From positions 942,501 through 1,006,500 of the forward strand of contig NZ_CP081844.1 in the NCBI RefSeq assembly GCF_019803445.1: a stretch of DNA of 64,000 nucleotides. The letters run 5' to 3'. This DNA is from Caenibius sp. WL. GTDB taxonomy: Bacteria > Pseudomonadota > Alphaproteobacteria > Sphingomonadales > Sphingomonadaceae. A model generated the notes under the pieces. The model searched no databases and had not been told where the DNA came from. It saw only the letters and a list, made by a program, of their open reading frames with translations. This document shows, in pieces, positions 1-9,787 of this stretch. Each line of letters begins with the position of its first letter. Within the stretch, counting starts at the first letter, position 1. The position numbers and the translations under genes are program-made.

Positions 1-3000
1 AAAGGGTTCGCCTACAGCTACGACATGCTGGGCGAAGCGGCGGTGACGGCGGCGGACGCGGCGCGTTATTACCGGGACTATGAACGCGCGATCCATGCGA
101 TCGGCAAAGTCGCGGCGGGACGCGGGATTTACGCAGAGCCGGGCATTTCGATCAAGTTGTCCGCGCTGCATCCGCGCTATGCGCGCAGTCAGGCGGACCG
201 GGTGATGGGTGAACTGCTGCCCCAAGTCGCCGCATTGGCCGCTCTTGCCCGATCATACGGCATCGGGTTCAACATCGATGCCGAGGAAGCGGACCGGTTG
301 GAGCTTTCGCTCGACCTGTTCGAAAGCCTGGCCTCAGATTCCGGCCTTGCAGGATGGGATGGGCTCGGTTTCGTGGTGCAGGCTTATGGCAAGCGTTGCC
401 CGTTCGTGATCGACTGGATCATCGATCTGGCGCGGCGGGCCGGGCGGCGGATCATGGTGCGGCTGGTCAAGGGCGCCTATTGGGATGCCGAAATCAAGCG
501 CGCGCAGCTGGACGGGCTCGCGGATTTCCCGGTCTATACCCGCAAGGTGTATACCGATGTTGGCTATATCGCCTGCGCGCGGAAATTGCTGGCTGCGAAC
601 GATGCGGTGTTTCCGCAATTCGCAACGCATAATGCGCAGACATTGGCGAGTATCTATCACATGGCCGGCCCGGATTTCGCCATCGGGGATTATGAATTCC
701 AGTGCCTCCATGGCATGGGGGAAGCCTTGTACGAGGAAGTGGTCGGCCCGGCGAAGCTGGCGCGGCCCTGCCGCATTTATGCACCGGTGGGCACGCATGA
801 GAACCTGTTGGCCTATCTCGTGCGGCGCTTGCTTGAAAACGGGGCCAATTCATCCTTCATCCACCGCATCGGCGATCCGGACGTACCGGTGGCGGACCTG
901 ATTGCCGACCCTGTCGCATACGTGCGGGCAATGGTCATGCCGGGCAGCGGGCATGAGCGGATCGCTCTCCCGCCCCAACTCTTTCCCGACCGGCGCAATT
1001 CGGCCGGGCTGGACCTGACGGACGAAAGCGTGCTGGCCGGTCTGAGCGCCATTCTGGCCGAGAGCGCGAAGTCCGGCTGGCACGCGGAATCGCAGATTGC
1101 CGGTCTTGAAGTGCAGCGCCCTACACATGCCATCTGCAACCCGGCCGATCGCAACGATCGTGTCGGCACCGTGGCGTTTGCAGAAGCGGACGATGCCCGG
1201 CATGTGGCCCGCGTGGCAGCGGTGGCGGCGCAGGGTTGGCGCGCTGTTCCGGTGGAGGAGCGCGCCGCGATGCTGGAGCGGGCGGCCGATGCGATGCAGG
1301 CGCGGATGCCGGTGCTTCTGGGCCTGATCGTGCGTGAAGCGGGCAAATCTCTGCCCGATGCGATTGGCGAAGTGCGGGAAACGGTCGATTTCCTGCGCTA
1401 TTATGCGGCGCAGGCCCGGGCGGGGCTGACCGGGGCGGACAGGCCGCTGGGGCCGGTGGTGTGCATCAGTCCATGGAATTTCCCGTTGTCGATCTTCACC
1501 GGGCAAGTTGCGGCGGCGCTGGTGGTGGGCAATCCGGTGCTGGCCAAACCGGCCGAGCAAACGCCGCTCGTTGCGGCCGAAGGCGTGCGTCTGCTGTATG
1601 AAGCCGGGGTGCCACGAGACGTGCTGCAACTGCTATGCGGGGAAGGCGCCATCGGTGCGGAACTGGTTGCGGCGGCGGATGTGGCGGGGGTGATCTTTAC
1701 CGGATCGACCGAAGTCGCCCGGTCGATCCAGCGGCAGTTGGCCGGGCGTCTGTCACCTGCGGGCCTGCCGATCCCGCTGGTTGCCGAAACGGGCGGCCTG
1801 AATGCAATGATCGTCGACAGTTCGGCATTGGCGGAACAGGTCGTGGCCGATGTGGTCGCATCGGCGTTCAACAGCGCCGGGCAGCGGTGTTCCGCCCTCC
1901 GCATCCTGTGTCTGCAGGAGGATATCGCCGAACGCACGCTGGCGATGCTCAAAGGTGCGATGAAGGAACTGCGTGTGGGCCGTCCCGACCGGCTGGCGGT
2001 CGATGTCGGCCCGGTGATCGATGCCGAGGCGAAGGAGGCTATCGAGACCCATATCGCCGCCATGCGCGCGCGCGGATACCGGGTGACGCAACAGGAACTG
2101 CCGCCGGAAACACGCGCCGGGACATTCGTGCCGCCGACACTGATCGAACTGGATGCGGTGGGCGATCTGGAACGCGAAGTGTTCGGGCCGGTCCTCCATG
2201 TCGTGCGTTACCGGCGCGAGGCGCTCGATAGTGTCATCGCGGCGATCAATGCCAGCGGCTATGGCCTGACGTTTGGCCTGCACACCCGCATCGATGGAAT
2301 CGCCACCCATGTCACGCAGCGGGTGAAAGCGGGCAATATCTACGTCAATCGCAACGTGATCGGGGCGGTCGTCGGCATGCAGCCGTTCGGTGGGCGCGGG
2401 CTTTCCGGCACCGGACCGAAAGCGGGTGGGCCGCTCTATCTGCGGCGGCTGGTGCAACCGTCCACCGATGTAGCCGTGCCGCCCATCGCGATGCCCGACC
2501 GGGCCGCGGATGATCTGGCCGCATGGCTCGACAGGGCGGGCGAACAGGCCATGGCGCAGGTCGTGCGGGCCATCGGCGCGGCATCCCCGCTCGGCATGCG
2601 GTGCGACCTGCCCGGTCCGGTGGGGGAACGCAATGTCTATAGCCTGCGACCGCGCGGTACTATCCTGCTGCGGCCCATCACCCGCCATGGCCTGTTCCAC
2701 CAGTTGGCGGCAACGTTCGCCACCGGAAACGAGGCCTGTGTGGAGGCGGGCGAGAGTTTGCTGGCCACTGTCGCGGAACTGCCTGCCAGTGCGCGCCAGC
2801 GCCTCGTGGCGGGTGCACATGATGTTGCGGCAGTGCTGGCCGAAGGGGAAAGGCACGCGATCGTCGCCACGTTGCAGGATATCGCTGCCTGGCCCGGCGG
2901 GGTGATTCCCGTCTATGCGGCACCGCCCGCACGCATGTTGTCGCCCGCCGCCTATCCCTTGCACGGGCTGGTCGAGGAATTGGCGATCTCGACGAACACG

Positions 3001-3042
3001 ACGGCCTCCGGCGGGAACGCCAGCCTGATTGCGATGGATTGA
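1..3042 (+). CDS. putA: Bifunctional proline dehydrogenase / glutamate-semialdehyde dehydrogenase, 5'-truncated by window
   Basis: The frame is open from base 1 (KGFAYSYDMLGE, the conserved start of the PutA PRODH barrel), so the start codon and N-terminus lie upstream. The enzyme oxidises proline to P5C with FAD and then to glutamate with NAD. The PRODH part shows VKGAYWD near 466 and YAPVGTHENLLAYL near 780. The aldehyde dehydrogenase part shows WNFPLSIF, FTGSTEVA, the general-base segment AETGGLN and the catalytic cysteine in GQRCSA (codon 1888-1890). About 190 residues follow the ALDH core, as in long PutA proteins. Whether a ribbon-helix-helix DNA-binding domain exists cannot be seen because the N-terminus is missing. 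Confidence 0.95.
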   Translation, partial: KGFAYSYDMLGEAAVTAADAARYYRDYERAIHAIGKVAAGRGIYAEPGISIKLSALHPRYARSQADRVMGELLPQVAALAALARSYGIGFNIDAEEADRLELSLDLFESLASDSGLAGWDGLGFVVQAYGKRCPFVIDWIIDLARRAGRRIMVRLVKGAYWDAEIKRAQLDGLADFPVYTRKVYTDVGYIACARKLLAANDAVFPQFATHNAQTLASIYHMAGPDFAIGDYEFQCLHGMGEALYEEVVGPAKLARPCRIYAPVGTHENLLAYLVRRLLENGANSSFIHRIGDPDVPVADLIADPVAYVRAMVMPGSGHERIALPPQLFPDRRNSAGLDLTDESVLAGLSAILAESAKSGWHAESQIAGLEVQRPTHAICNPADRNDRVGTVAFAEADDARHVARVAAVAAQGWRAVPVEERAAMLERAADAMQARMPVLLGLIVREAGKSLPDAIGEVRETVDFLRYYAAQARAGLTGADRPLGPVVCISPWNFPLSIFTGQVAAALVVGNPVLAKPAEQTPLVAAEGVRLLYEAGVPRDVLQLLCGEGAIGAELVAAADVAGVIFTGSTEVARSIQRQLAGRLSPAGLPIPLVAETGGLNAMIVDSSALAEQVVADVVASAFNSAGQRCSALRILCLQEDIAERTLAMLKGAMKELRVGRPDRLAVDVGPVIDAEAKEAIETHIAAMRARGYRVTQQELPPETRAGTFVPPTLIELDAVGDLEREVFGPVLHVVRYRREALDSVIAAINASGYGLTFGLHTRIDGIATHVTQRVKAGNIYVNRNVIGAVVGMQPFGGRGLSGTGPKAGGPLYLRRLVQPSTDVAVPPIAMPDRAADDLAAWLDRAGEQAMAQVVRAIGAASPLGMRCDLPGPVGERNVYSLRPRGTILLRPITRHGLFHQLAATFATGNEACVEAGESLLATVAELPASARQRLVAGAHDVAAVLAEGERHAIVATLQDIAAWPGGVIPVYAAPPARMLSPAAYPLHGLVEELAISTNTTASGGNASLIAMD

Positions 3043-3123
3043 TGGGGAGGCGGTCCCGGCCAAAATCCAGTTATGCTTGAGCGCCCTAGGCCCCTATAAC
3101 GTGTGTGGAGAAGGAGCAGGGCA

Positions 3124-4275
3124 ATGACCGAGTTCGATTTCGGCCTGGGCGAAACGGCGGATGCGATCCGCGAGACGACAGCCCGCTTTGCGCAGGACCG
3201 GATCGCCCCTCTGGCGGCAAGGATCGATGAGGAGGATTGGTTCCCGCGCGAGTTGTGGCCTGCCATGGGCGAATTGGGGCTGCATGGCATCACGGTGGAG
3301 GAAGAATTCGGCGGCCTCGGCCTCGGCTATCTCGAACATGTGATCGCGCAGGAGGAAATCGCCCGGGCTTCGGCCTCCATCGGCCTCTCCTACGGTGCGC
3401 ATTCCAATCTGTGCGTCAACCAGATCCGCCGCTGGGGCACGCCGGAGCAGAAAATGCAGTATCTGCCGGGGCTGATCGCGGGCGCGCAGGTCGGCAGCTT
3501 GGCGATGTCCGAAACCGGGGCCGGATCGGACGTGGTCTCGATGAAATTGCGGGCGGACAAGGTTGCGGGCGGATACCGCCTCAACGGCACCAAATTCTGG
3601 ATCACCAATGCGCCTTATGCCGATACGCTGGTGGTTTATGCCAAGACCGCGCCGGACGCCGGGGCAGAGGGCATTACCGCATTTCTGATTGAAAAGCGCT
3701 TCACCGGGTTTTCCATTGGTCAGAAGATCGCGAAGATGGGCATGCGCGGTTCGCCCACCGCGGAACTGGTGTTCGACGATTGTTTCGTGCCGGATGAAAA
3801 CATTCTCGGTCCACTCGGCGGCGGCGTGAAAGTTCTGATGAGCGGGCTGGACTACGAACGCGTGGTGCTTTCCGGCATCCAGACGGGTATCATGCAGGCC
3901 TGTCTGGATGCCGTTTTGCCCTATGTGCGTGAGCGTAGGCAATTCGGCGCGGCTATCGGCACATTCCAGCTCATGCAGGCGAAAGTGGCGGATATGGCCG
4001 TCGCGCTCAATTCCGCCCGCGCCTATGTCTATGCCGTAGCCCGCGCCTGCGATGCGGGGAAAGTCACCCGCTCTGACGCGGCGGGCGCGATCCTTCTGGC
4101 CAGCGAAAACGCGGTGAAAGTCGCGCTGGAAGCGGTGCAGGCGCTGGGCGGGGCCGGTTACACGAAGGAATGGCCGGTCGAACGCTATCTGCGCGATGCC
4201 AAGCTGCTCGATATCGGGGCGGGAACCAACGAAATCCGCCGAATGCTGATCGGCCGCGAACTGATCGGGGCCTGA
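3124..4275 (+). CDS. ivd: Isovaleryl-CoA dehydrogenase
   Basis: FAD-dependent acyl-CoA dehydrogenase that converts isovaleryl-CoA to 3-methylcrotonyl-CoA in leucine catabolism; 383 residues, normal length. The catalytic Glu of the isovaleryl-CoA type sits in [10 protein letters not shown] at about residue 245, unlike MCAD/SCAD enzymes, whose base lies near the C-terminus. [10 protein letters not shown] (FAD contact) and the C-terminal GAGTNEIRR segment are also present. The ATG at 3124 follows a purine-rich GGAGAAGGAGCAGGG; an upstream in-frame GTG would add seven unconserved residues. It is the first gene of a tight operon with the two methylcrotonyl-CoA carboxylase subunits (next ATG three bases after the stop), which supports the substrate call. 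Confidence 0.92.
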   Translation: MTEFDFGLGETADAIRETTARFAQDRIAPLAARIDEEDWFPRELWPAMGELGLHGITVEEEFGGLGLGYLEHVIAQEEIARASASIGLSYGAHSNLCVNQIRRWGTPEQKMQYLPGLIAGAQVGSLAMSETGAGSDVVSMKLRADKVAGGYRLNGTKFWITNAPYADTLVVYAKTAPDAGAEGITAFLIEKRFTGFSIGQKIAKMGMRGSPTAELVFDDCFVPDENILGPLGGGVKVLMSGLDYERVVLSGIQTGIMQACLDAVLPYVRERRQFGAAIGTFQLMQAKVADMAVALNSARAYVYAVARACDAGKVTRSDAAGAILLASENAVKVALEAVQALGGAGYTKEWPVERYLRDAKLLDIGAGTNEIRRMLIGRELIGA

Positions 4276-4277
4276 GT

Positions 4278-5879
4278 ATGAGCGCGCCTGTCCTGTCCAC
4301 CAATCTCAATCCTGACAGCCCCGAAGCGCAAGCCCGTGCCGCCCACAACCGCGCCTTGGCTGAGGAACTGCGTACACGTGTGGCCGCAGCGGGGCTGGGC
4401 GGCAACGAACGGGCGCGGGCAAGGCATGTGGCGCGCGGCAAACTGCTCCCCCGCGAACGGGTGGAGCGGTTGCTCGACCCCGGATCACCGTTTCTGGAGA
4501 TCGGCCAGCTTGCCGCCAACGGAATGTACGATGGCGAAGTGCCGGGTGCCGGAATCATTACTGGCCTGGGCCAGGTTTCCGGCCGCCGCTGCATGATTTT
4601 CGCCAACGATGCCACGGTGAAAGGCGGCACCTATTTCCCGATGACGGTGAAGAAGCATCTGCGCGCGCAGGAAATCGCGCAGGAAAACCGCTTGCCCTGC
4701 ATCTATCTCGTCGACAGCGGCGGGGCGAACCTGCCCAATCAGGCAGAAGTCTTTCCCGACCGCGATCATTTCGGCCGGTTCTTCTACAATCAGGCAAACA
4801 TGTCGGCGCGCGGCATTCCGCAGATCGCCAGTGTCATGGGCAGTTGCACCGCAGGCGGCGCCTATGTGCCCGCGATGTCGGACGAGACGGTGATCGTGAA
4901 GGAACAGGGCACGATTTTCCTGGCCGGGCCGCCGCTGGTGCAGGCGGCGACCGGCGAAGTGATTTCGGCGGAGGATCTGGGCGGGGGCGATCTCCATGCG
5001 CGCAAGTCCGGCGTGGCCGATCATCTGGCCGATAACGACGAGCATGCGCTGACTCTCGTCCGCGATATCGTCAGCCATCTCGGCGCGCCGGGGGATGCGG
5101 GCATTGCCCGCCGCGAACCGCGCCCGCCCAAGTACGATCCGCAAGACCTCTACGCGATTATCCCAAAGGATGTTCGCGCGCCCTACGATGTGCACGAAGT
5201 CATCGCCCGGTTTGTCGATGGCAGCGAGTTCCACGAATTCAAGCCGCTTTACGGCAACACGCTGGTGTGCGGTTTCGCGCATATCTGGGGCATTCCCGTG
5301 GCGATACTGGCCAACAACGGGGTGCTGTTTTCGGAAAGCGCGCTGAAAGGGGGGCATTTTATCGAACTGGCGTGCCAGCGCCGGGCTCCGCTGCTGTTCC
5401 TGCAGAATATTTCCGGTTTCATGGTCGGCGGCAAATACGAAGCCGAAGGGATCGCCAAGCACGGGGCCAAGCTGGTGACGGCGGTGGCGACGGCAACTGT
5501 GCCCAAAGTCACTGTGATTATCGGTGGCTCGTTCGGCGCGGGCAATTACGGGATGAGTGGCCGGGCCTATCAGCCGCGTTTCCTGTTCACCTGGCCCAAT
5601 GCGCGCATTTCGGTGATGGGGGGCGAACAGGCGGCAGCGGTCCTCGCCGCCGTCCACCGCGATGCCGCAACCTGGACGCCGGAAGAAGCGGAAAACTTCA
5701 AGGCGGACATCCGCCAGAAGTACGAGGATGAAGGCAATCCCTACTACGCCACCGCGCGGCTGTGGGATGATGGGGTGATCGATCCGGCCCAGACGCGCGA
5801 TGTGCTGGGTCTGGCGCTGGAAGCCTGCCTTGAAACGCCGATTCCCGAACGCCCCGCGTTCGGCGTGTTCCGGATGTGA
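4278..5879 (+). CDS. mccB: Methylcrotonyl-CoA carboxylase, beta (carboxyltransferase) subunit
   Basis: Carboxyltransferase subunit that moves the carboxyl group from biotin to 3-methylcrotonyl-CoA, giving 3-methylglutaconyl-CoA; 533 residues, normal for MccB/LiuB. It carries the two-part ACC carboxyltransferase fold: an N-terminal half with [11 protein letters not shown] and [14 protein letters not shown], and a C-terminal half with [11 protein letters not shown] and [11 protein letters not shown]. The ATG at 4278 follows the ivd stop directly, and the gene overlaps the start region of mccA. A geranyl-CoA carboxylase is the main alternative, but the adjacent isovaleryl-CoA dehydrogenase favours the leucine pathway. 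Confidence 0.92.
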   Translation: MSAPVLSTNLNPDSPEAQARAAHNRALAEELRTRVAAAGLGGNERARARHVARGKLLPRERVERLLDPGSPFLEIGQLAANGMYDGEVPGAGIITGLGQVSGRRCMIFANDATVKGGTYFPMTVKKHLRAQEIAQENRLPCIYLVDSGGANLPNQAEVFPDRDHFGRFFYNQANMSARGIPQIASVMGSCTAGGAYVPAMSDETVIVKEQGTIFLAGPPLVQAATGEVISAEDLGGGDLHARKSGVADHLADNDEHALTLVRDIVSHLGAPGDAGIARREPRPPKYDPQDLYAIIPKDVRAPYDVHEVIARFVDGSEFHEFKPLYGNTLVCGFAHIWGIPVAILANNGVLFSESALKGGHFIELACQRRAPLLFLQNISGFMVGGKYEAEGIAKHGAKLVTAVATATVPKVTVIIGGSFGAGNYGMSGRAYQPRFLFTWPNARISVMGGEQAAAVLAAVHRDAATWTPEEAENFKADIRQKYEDEGNPYYATARLWDDGVIDPAQTRDVLGLALEACLETPIPERPAFGVFRM

Positions 5880-5884
5880 TGGCG

Positions 5885-7729
5885 ATGATCCGTTCGCTTC
5901 TCATTGCCAATCGCGGCGAAATCGCTTGCCGCATCATCCGCACCGCCCGGCGCATGGGCATTCGCACCATTGCCGTCTATTCCGATGCGGATGCCGATGC
6001 GCTCCATGTCCGTTCGGCCGATGAGGCGGCATATATCGGCGCGTCACCGGTAAGCGAATCCTATCTCGCGGGCGCAAAGATCCTTGCTGCGGCAAAACGG
6101 GCCGGGGCGGAAGCGGTCCATCCCGGTTATGGCTTTCTCTCGGAAAACGCGGGCTTCGCTCAGGCTGTGCTCGACGCCGGTTTGATCTGGGTCGGCCCCA
6201 AACCTGCGGCGATCACTGCGATGGGGCTGAAGGATGCGGCCAAGCGGCTGATGCAGGATGCCGGGGTGCCGATCACGCCCGGCTACTTCGGCACAAATCA
6301 GGAGCCCGGCTTTCTCGCGAACGAAGCGGCGAAGCTGGGTTATCCGGTGCTGATAAAGGCGGTTGCCGGCGGCGGCGGCAAGGGCATGCGGTTGGTGGAA
6401 CGGCCGGACGATTTCGCCGATGCGCTTGGCTCCTGCCAGCGGGAGGCGCTGGCCGCATTCGGCAATGCCGATGTGCTGATCGAGAAATACATCCTCTCGC
6501 CGCGCCACATCGAAGTGCAGATATTCGGCGATAGCCACGGCAATGTCGTCCACTTGTTCGAGCGCGATTGTTCGCTTCAGCGCCGCCATCAGAAAGTGAT
6601 CGAGGAAGCCCCCGCACCGGGCATGGATGCGGCCACGCGCGAGGCGGTCTGTGCCGCGGCCGTGCGGGCGGCGAAAGCGGTGGGCTATCAGGATGCGGGG
6701 ACGATCGAATTCATTGCCGACGGATCGGAAGGTCTGCGGTCCGATCGTATCTGGTTCATGGAAATGAACACCCGGCTTCAGGTCGAACACCCGGTGACGG
6801 AAGCCATCACTGGGCAGGATCTGGTGGAATGGCAGCTTCGCGTCGCCAGCGGCGAGCCTCTGCCGAAAGCGCTGGGCGATCTGACGATTGACGGCTGGGC
6901 GATGGAAGCGCGCCTCTATGCCGAAGATCCGGTCAAGGGCTTCCTGCCCAGCACCGGGCGGATCGATGTCCTGCGCTTCGGTTCCGCCGAAGGCGGGCGG
7001 ATCGACACTGGTGTGGCCGAGAAGGCGACAGTCTCACCCTTCTACGATCCGATGATCGCCAAGGTCATCGCCCACGGCGCCACGCGGGAGCAGGCGAGGG
7101 TGCGGCTCAGCGCAATGCTGGAGGATACCGCCGTCTGGCCGGTCAGGACCAACGCGGCGTTTCTGGTGAATGCCCTGGCCCATCCCGATTTTGTTGCCGG
7201 GCAGATGGATACGGGTCTGATCGGCCGGGACGGTGATAGGCTGGCCCAGCCCCCGATTCCATCTGGCGCGGTGCTGGCCGATGCGGCGGCGAACCTTGTG
7301 GCCCGGAGCCTGGCTCCGGGCTTCCGCCTTAATGCGCAGCCGTGCCGTAGCGGGCGTTTCCTGCTGGACAACGAGGCGGTCGAGATCGCGTTGACCGTCG
7401 ATGGCTTGGCTCATCCGCAGGACTTCACGCTTGTTGCCGAGAAAGGGCAGGTCTGGCTGTTGCAGCCGTGGCGTATGGACAGTGCGCATGGCGCGGCAGT
7501 GGGGGACGGAGCGATTCTCGCGCCGATGCCAGGCAGAGTGATCGCGGTCGATGTCCGCCAGGGGCAGGACGTGTCCAAGGGGCAGAAGCTGCTGACGCTG
7601 GAAGCGATGAAGATGGAACACACTTTGACTGCGCCGTTCGATGGTGTCGTAACCCAGCTCGAAGTTGCGGCGGGGGCGCAGGTGCAGGTGGAAACCTTGC
7701 TGGCGCGGATCGAAGAGAAGGAACGCTGA
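5885..7729 (+). CDS. mccA: Methylcrotonyl-CoA carboxylase, alpha (biotin carboxylase / biotin carrier) subunit
   Basis: ATP-dependent biotin carboxylase fused to a C-terminal biotin carrier domain, about 614 residues. The N-terminus (SLLIANRGEIACRI), the glycine-rich ATP loop (AVAGGGGKGMR) and EMNTRLQVEHPVTE are classic biotin carboxylase motifs. The biotinylation site EAMKMEH places the modified Lys at about residue 576. The start could be 5879 (TGATG overlap with mccB) or 5885; 5885 matches the usual N-terminus of the family. It forms the MCC holoenzyme with the preceding beta subunit and is followed one base later by the MaoC-type hydratase gene. Confidence 0.92.
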   Translation: MIRSLLIANRGEIACRIIRTARRMGIRTIAVYSDADADALHVRSADEAAYIGASPVSESYLAGAKILAAAKRAGAEAVHPGYGFLSENAGFAQAVLDAGLIWVGPKPAAITAMGLKDAAKRLMQDAGVPITPGYFGTNQEPGFLANEAAKLGYPVLIKAVAGGGGKGMRLVERPDDFADALGSCQREALAAFGNADVLIEKYILSPRHIEVQIFGDSHGNVVHLFERDCSLQRRHQKVIEEAPAPGMDAATREAVCAAAVRAAKAVGYQDAGTIEFIADGSEGLRSDRIWFMEMNTRLQVEHPVTEAITGQDLVEWQLRVASGEPLPKALGDLTIDGWAMEARLYAEDPVKGFLPSTGRIDVLRFGSAEGGRIDTGVAEKATVSPFYDPMIAKVIAHGATREQARVRLSAMLEDTAVWPVRTNAAFLVNALAHPDFVAGQMDTGLIGRDGDRLAQPPIPSGAVLADAAANLVARSLAPGFRLNAQPCRSGRFLLDNEAVEIALTVDGLAHPQDFTLVAEKGQVWLLQPWRMDSAHGAAVGDGAILAPMPGRVIAVDVRQGQDVSKGQKLLTLEAMKMEHTLTAPFDGVVTQLEVAAGAQVQVETLLARIEEKER

Positions 7730-7730
7730 G

Positions 7731-8183
7731 ATGGCCGGACGCTATTTCGACGAATGGACAGTGGGGGATACGATCACCCATCAGCCCAGCCGTACGGTCA
7801 CCGAAACGGACAATCTGCTGTTTTCGGCGATGACTCACAACACCCAACCGCTCCACCTCGATGCCGAAGCGGCCAAGGCCAGCGAGTTCGGCCAGATTCT
7901 GGTCAATTCGACATTCACTTTCAGCCTCGCGGTCGGCCTGTCGATTGCCGACACCACGGTGGGCACGCTCGTCGCCAATCTCGGTTTCGACAAGGTGGTG
8001 ACACCCAGGCCGACCTTTATCGGCGACACGCTGACCTGCACGACTACGGTCGTGGATATGCGCCAATCGCAGTCGCGGCCGGGGCAGGGAATTGTCGTGT
8101 TCCAGCATCAATTGACCAATCAGCGGGGCGAAGTGGCGCTTTCGATGCTGCGGACGGTGCTGTTGAAGCAGCGCCCGGCATGA
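7731..8183 (+). CDS. MaoC-family hydratase, probable methylglutaconyl-CoA / itaconyl-type hydratase
   Basis: Single hot-dog-fold MaoC protein of 150 residues. The active-site loop reads MTHNTQPLHLD, a variant of the (R)-hydratase GDxNPLH motif in which His replaces the usual Asp. Lying between the methylcrotonyl-CoA carboxylase genes and a CitE-type lyase, it is the obvious candidate to hydrate 3-methylglutaconyl-CoA to HMG-CoA, a step done in the standard pathway by a crotonase (LiuC), for which this operon has no gene. The same gene order is known around Rv2498c-Rv2502c of Mycobacterium tuberculosis. The substrate is inference; the family is clear. It overlaps the next gene by four bases. 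Confidence 0.82.
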   Translation: MAGRYFDEWTVGDTITHQPSRTVTETDNLLFSAMTHNTQPLHLDAEAAKASEFGQILVNSTFTFSLAVGLSIADTTVGTLVANLGFDKVVTPRPTFIGDTLTCTTTVVDMRQSQSRPGQGIVVFQHQLTNQRGEVALSMLRTVLLKQRPA

Positions 8184-9013
8184 GATTGCGGTCGCTGCTG
8201 TTCGTGCCGGGGGATCGCCCGGACCGGTTCGAAAAAGCCGCAGTCAGCGGCGCGGACGCGCTGATTGTCGATCTTGAGGATTCCGTCGCCCCCGAAGCGA
8301 AGCCCGCCGCGCGCCAAGCTGTCGCAGACTGGCTCAAGGCTCGGCCCGAAATCCCGGTGTTCGTCCGGATCAACCCGCTCGACAGCACGTTCGTGCGTGG
8401 CGATCTCGATGCGATCCTGCCGCATCGCCCCTATGGGATCGTTCTGCCCAAGGCGGAAGGGGCGGCGGATATCGCGCGGCTGGATACGCTGATGAGTGGG
8501 GCGGCCCTGCCGATCCTGCCGATCGCCACGGAAACCCCGGCCGCCGTGTTCGAGCTGGGCAGCTTTCGTGCTGTCGGCCCACGTCTTGCCGGGCTGACCT
8601 GGGGGGCGGAGGATTTGCCGGCCGCCATCGGCGCATCGTGCGCGCGGGAAGACGATGGCGGTTACACCGATCCTTACCGGATGGTCCGTTCGCTCGCGCT
8701 TTTTGCCGCGCATGCGGCGGGCGTACCGGCGATCGAAACGGTCTATCCGGATATTCGGGACGAAGCGGGGCTGGCCGCCTATGCCGCGCGCGGCAGGCGC
8801 GATGGTTTCGCGGGGATGATGGCGCTTCATCCGGCACAGGTGCCGATCATCAACGCGGGCTTCGCGCCCACGCCCGAGGAAATCGCCCATGCCCGGGCCG
8901 TGGTGGAGGCGTTTGCGGCCAATCCCGACGCGGGTGTGCTCCAAGTGGATGGCCGGATGGTCGACCGGCCGCATCTGGAAAGCGCCAGGGATATACTGGC
9001 AAGACAGACCTAA
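8180..9013 (+). CDS. CitE/HpcH-family CoA-ester lyase, candidate HMG-CoA / citramalyl-CoA lyase
   Basis: A 277-residue TIM-barrel lyase of the CitE-like family (HpcH/HpaI superfamily). Conserved stretches are LLFVPGDRPDRF, IVDLEDSVAPEAK, VFVRINPLDS, LPKAEGAADI and WGAEDLPAAIG, which include the acidic residues that bind Mg in the family. Such enzymes cleave 3-hydroxy-acyl-CoA thioesters such as malyl-, citramalyl- or HMG-CoA. As the last gene of the leucine operon it would give acetyl-CoA plus acetoacetate, replacing the unrelated HMG-CoA lyase LiuE. The M. tuberculosis relative Rv2498c is known to act on both citramalyl-CoA and (R)-HMG-CoA. Its ATG overlaps the stop of the MaoC gene. Confidence 0.82.
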   Translation: MRLRSLLFVPGDRPDRFEKAAVSGADALIVDLEDSVAPEAKPAARQAVADWLKARPEIPVFVRINPLDSTFVRGDLDAILPHRPYGIVLPKAEGAADIARLDTLMSGAALPILPIATETPAAVFELGSFRAVGPRLAGLTWGAEDLPAAIGASCAREDDGGYTDPYRMVRSLALFAAHAAGVPAIETVYPDIRDEAGLAAYAARGRRDGFAGMMALHPAQVPIINAGFAPTPEEIAHARAVVEAFAANPDAGVLQVDGRMVDRPHLESARDILARQT

Positions 9014-9015
9014 GA

Positions 9016-9702
9016 TCAGGTGTTCGCAACCGCCTGCAATCCTGCCGGATCGCGCAGCAACAACCCACCATAGCGGATTTCGAGCAAGCCTTCGCGCGCA
9101 AAGGCGGCGAGGTGGGCATTCACCGTCTTGCGGGTCAGGCCGGTCATCTCGCCCAGCATCTGCTGGGACAACCGCAGCAGCGGCGTGGGGGCCCCGTTCA
9201 TTCCGGCTGCGGCGACCAGCCGGGCCGCGATCTTCTGCCGGGGCGGGAGCGTGATCGCCTCGACCATCATCTGCATTGCCCGGCGTAAGTTGGCATAGGC
9301 GGAATTGGCGATCACGCGCCACACTTCCGGATAGCGTTCGGCCACCCGTTCCAGCATCGTTTCCGGGATATGCAGCAGCAGCGCCGGTTCCACACAGATT
9401 GCGGTGGCCAGCCGCGGGCCGCCGCTGAACCGGGTCGCATGGCCAAGCACCGCCCCTGTCCCGGCCTGGCCGATCATCACATCCCGGTCGCCGGGCGCGG
9501 TGCAATAAGTATGGAACAGCCCGTCCACCACGAGGAACAGCCCGCGTTGTTCGTCGCCTTCGCCCTGCGCCCATTCGCCCGCTTTCAACCGGGCAAGGCG
9601 GCCATGCGCGAGCAGGACCTCGGCCAGCGCGGGATCGAAGCCCTTGAGCCAGTCCGCATCGCGAAGCACTTGCAGGGCAAAAGCGTGAGCATCTCTTTTC
9701 AT
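9016..9702 (-). CDS. Crp/Fnr-family transcriptional regulator
   Basis: A 228-residue regulator with an N-terminal cyclic-nucleotide-binding-type beta-roll (residues 20-130) and a C-terminal Crp winged helix (LSQQMLGEMTGLTRKTVNAH). The N-terminal Cys cluster of oxygen-sensing FNR is absent, so an iron-sulfur sensor is unlikely; the ligand is unknown. The start at 9702 (MKRDAHAF) is preferred over a longer frame that would run through the palindromic operator at 9711-9726. The gene converges on the leucine operon and diverges from the class II aldolase-cupin pair, which it probably controls together with itself. Confidence 0.85.
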   Translation of the reverse strand: MKRDAHAFALQVLRDADWLKGFDPALAEVLLAHGRLARLKAGEWAQGEGDEQRGLFLVVDGLFHTYCTAPGDRDVMIGQAGTGAVLGHATRFSGGPRLATAICVEPALLLHIPETMLERVAERYPEVWRVIANSAYANLRRAMQMMVEAITLPPRQKIAARLVAAAGMNGAPTPLLRLSQQMLGEMTGLTRKTVNAHLAAFAREGLLEIRYGGLLLRDPAGLQAVANT

Positions 9703-9710
9703 GTCTAGAA

Positions 9711-9726
9711 TGTAACCAAAGTTACA
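9711..9726. promoter_or_regulatory. Palindromic Crp/Fnr-type operator
   Basis: A perfect TGTAAC-N4-GTTACA inverted repeat lies eight bases before the start of the Crp/Fnr regulator and about 60 bases before the divergent aldolase gene. The geometry (6-bp arms, 4-bp spacer) is that of Crp/Fnr/DNR-family sites. Its closeness to the regulator start suggests autorepression; its distance from the aldolase start suits an activator or repressor site. Binding itself is inference. Confidence 0.65.
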
Positions 9727-9787
9727 ATCATCCGCAAAGGGTTGGGATAAATTGCGCTGCACAGACAATCGGAGAGAGGAATAGGCG

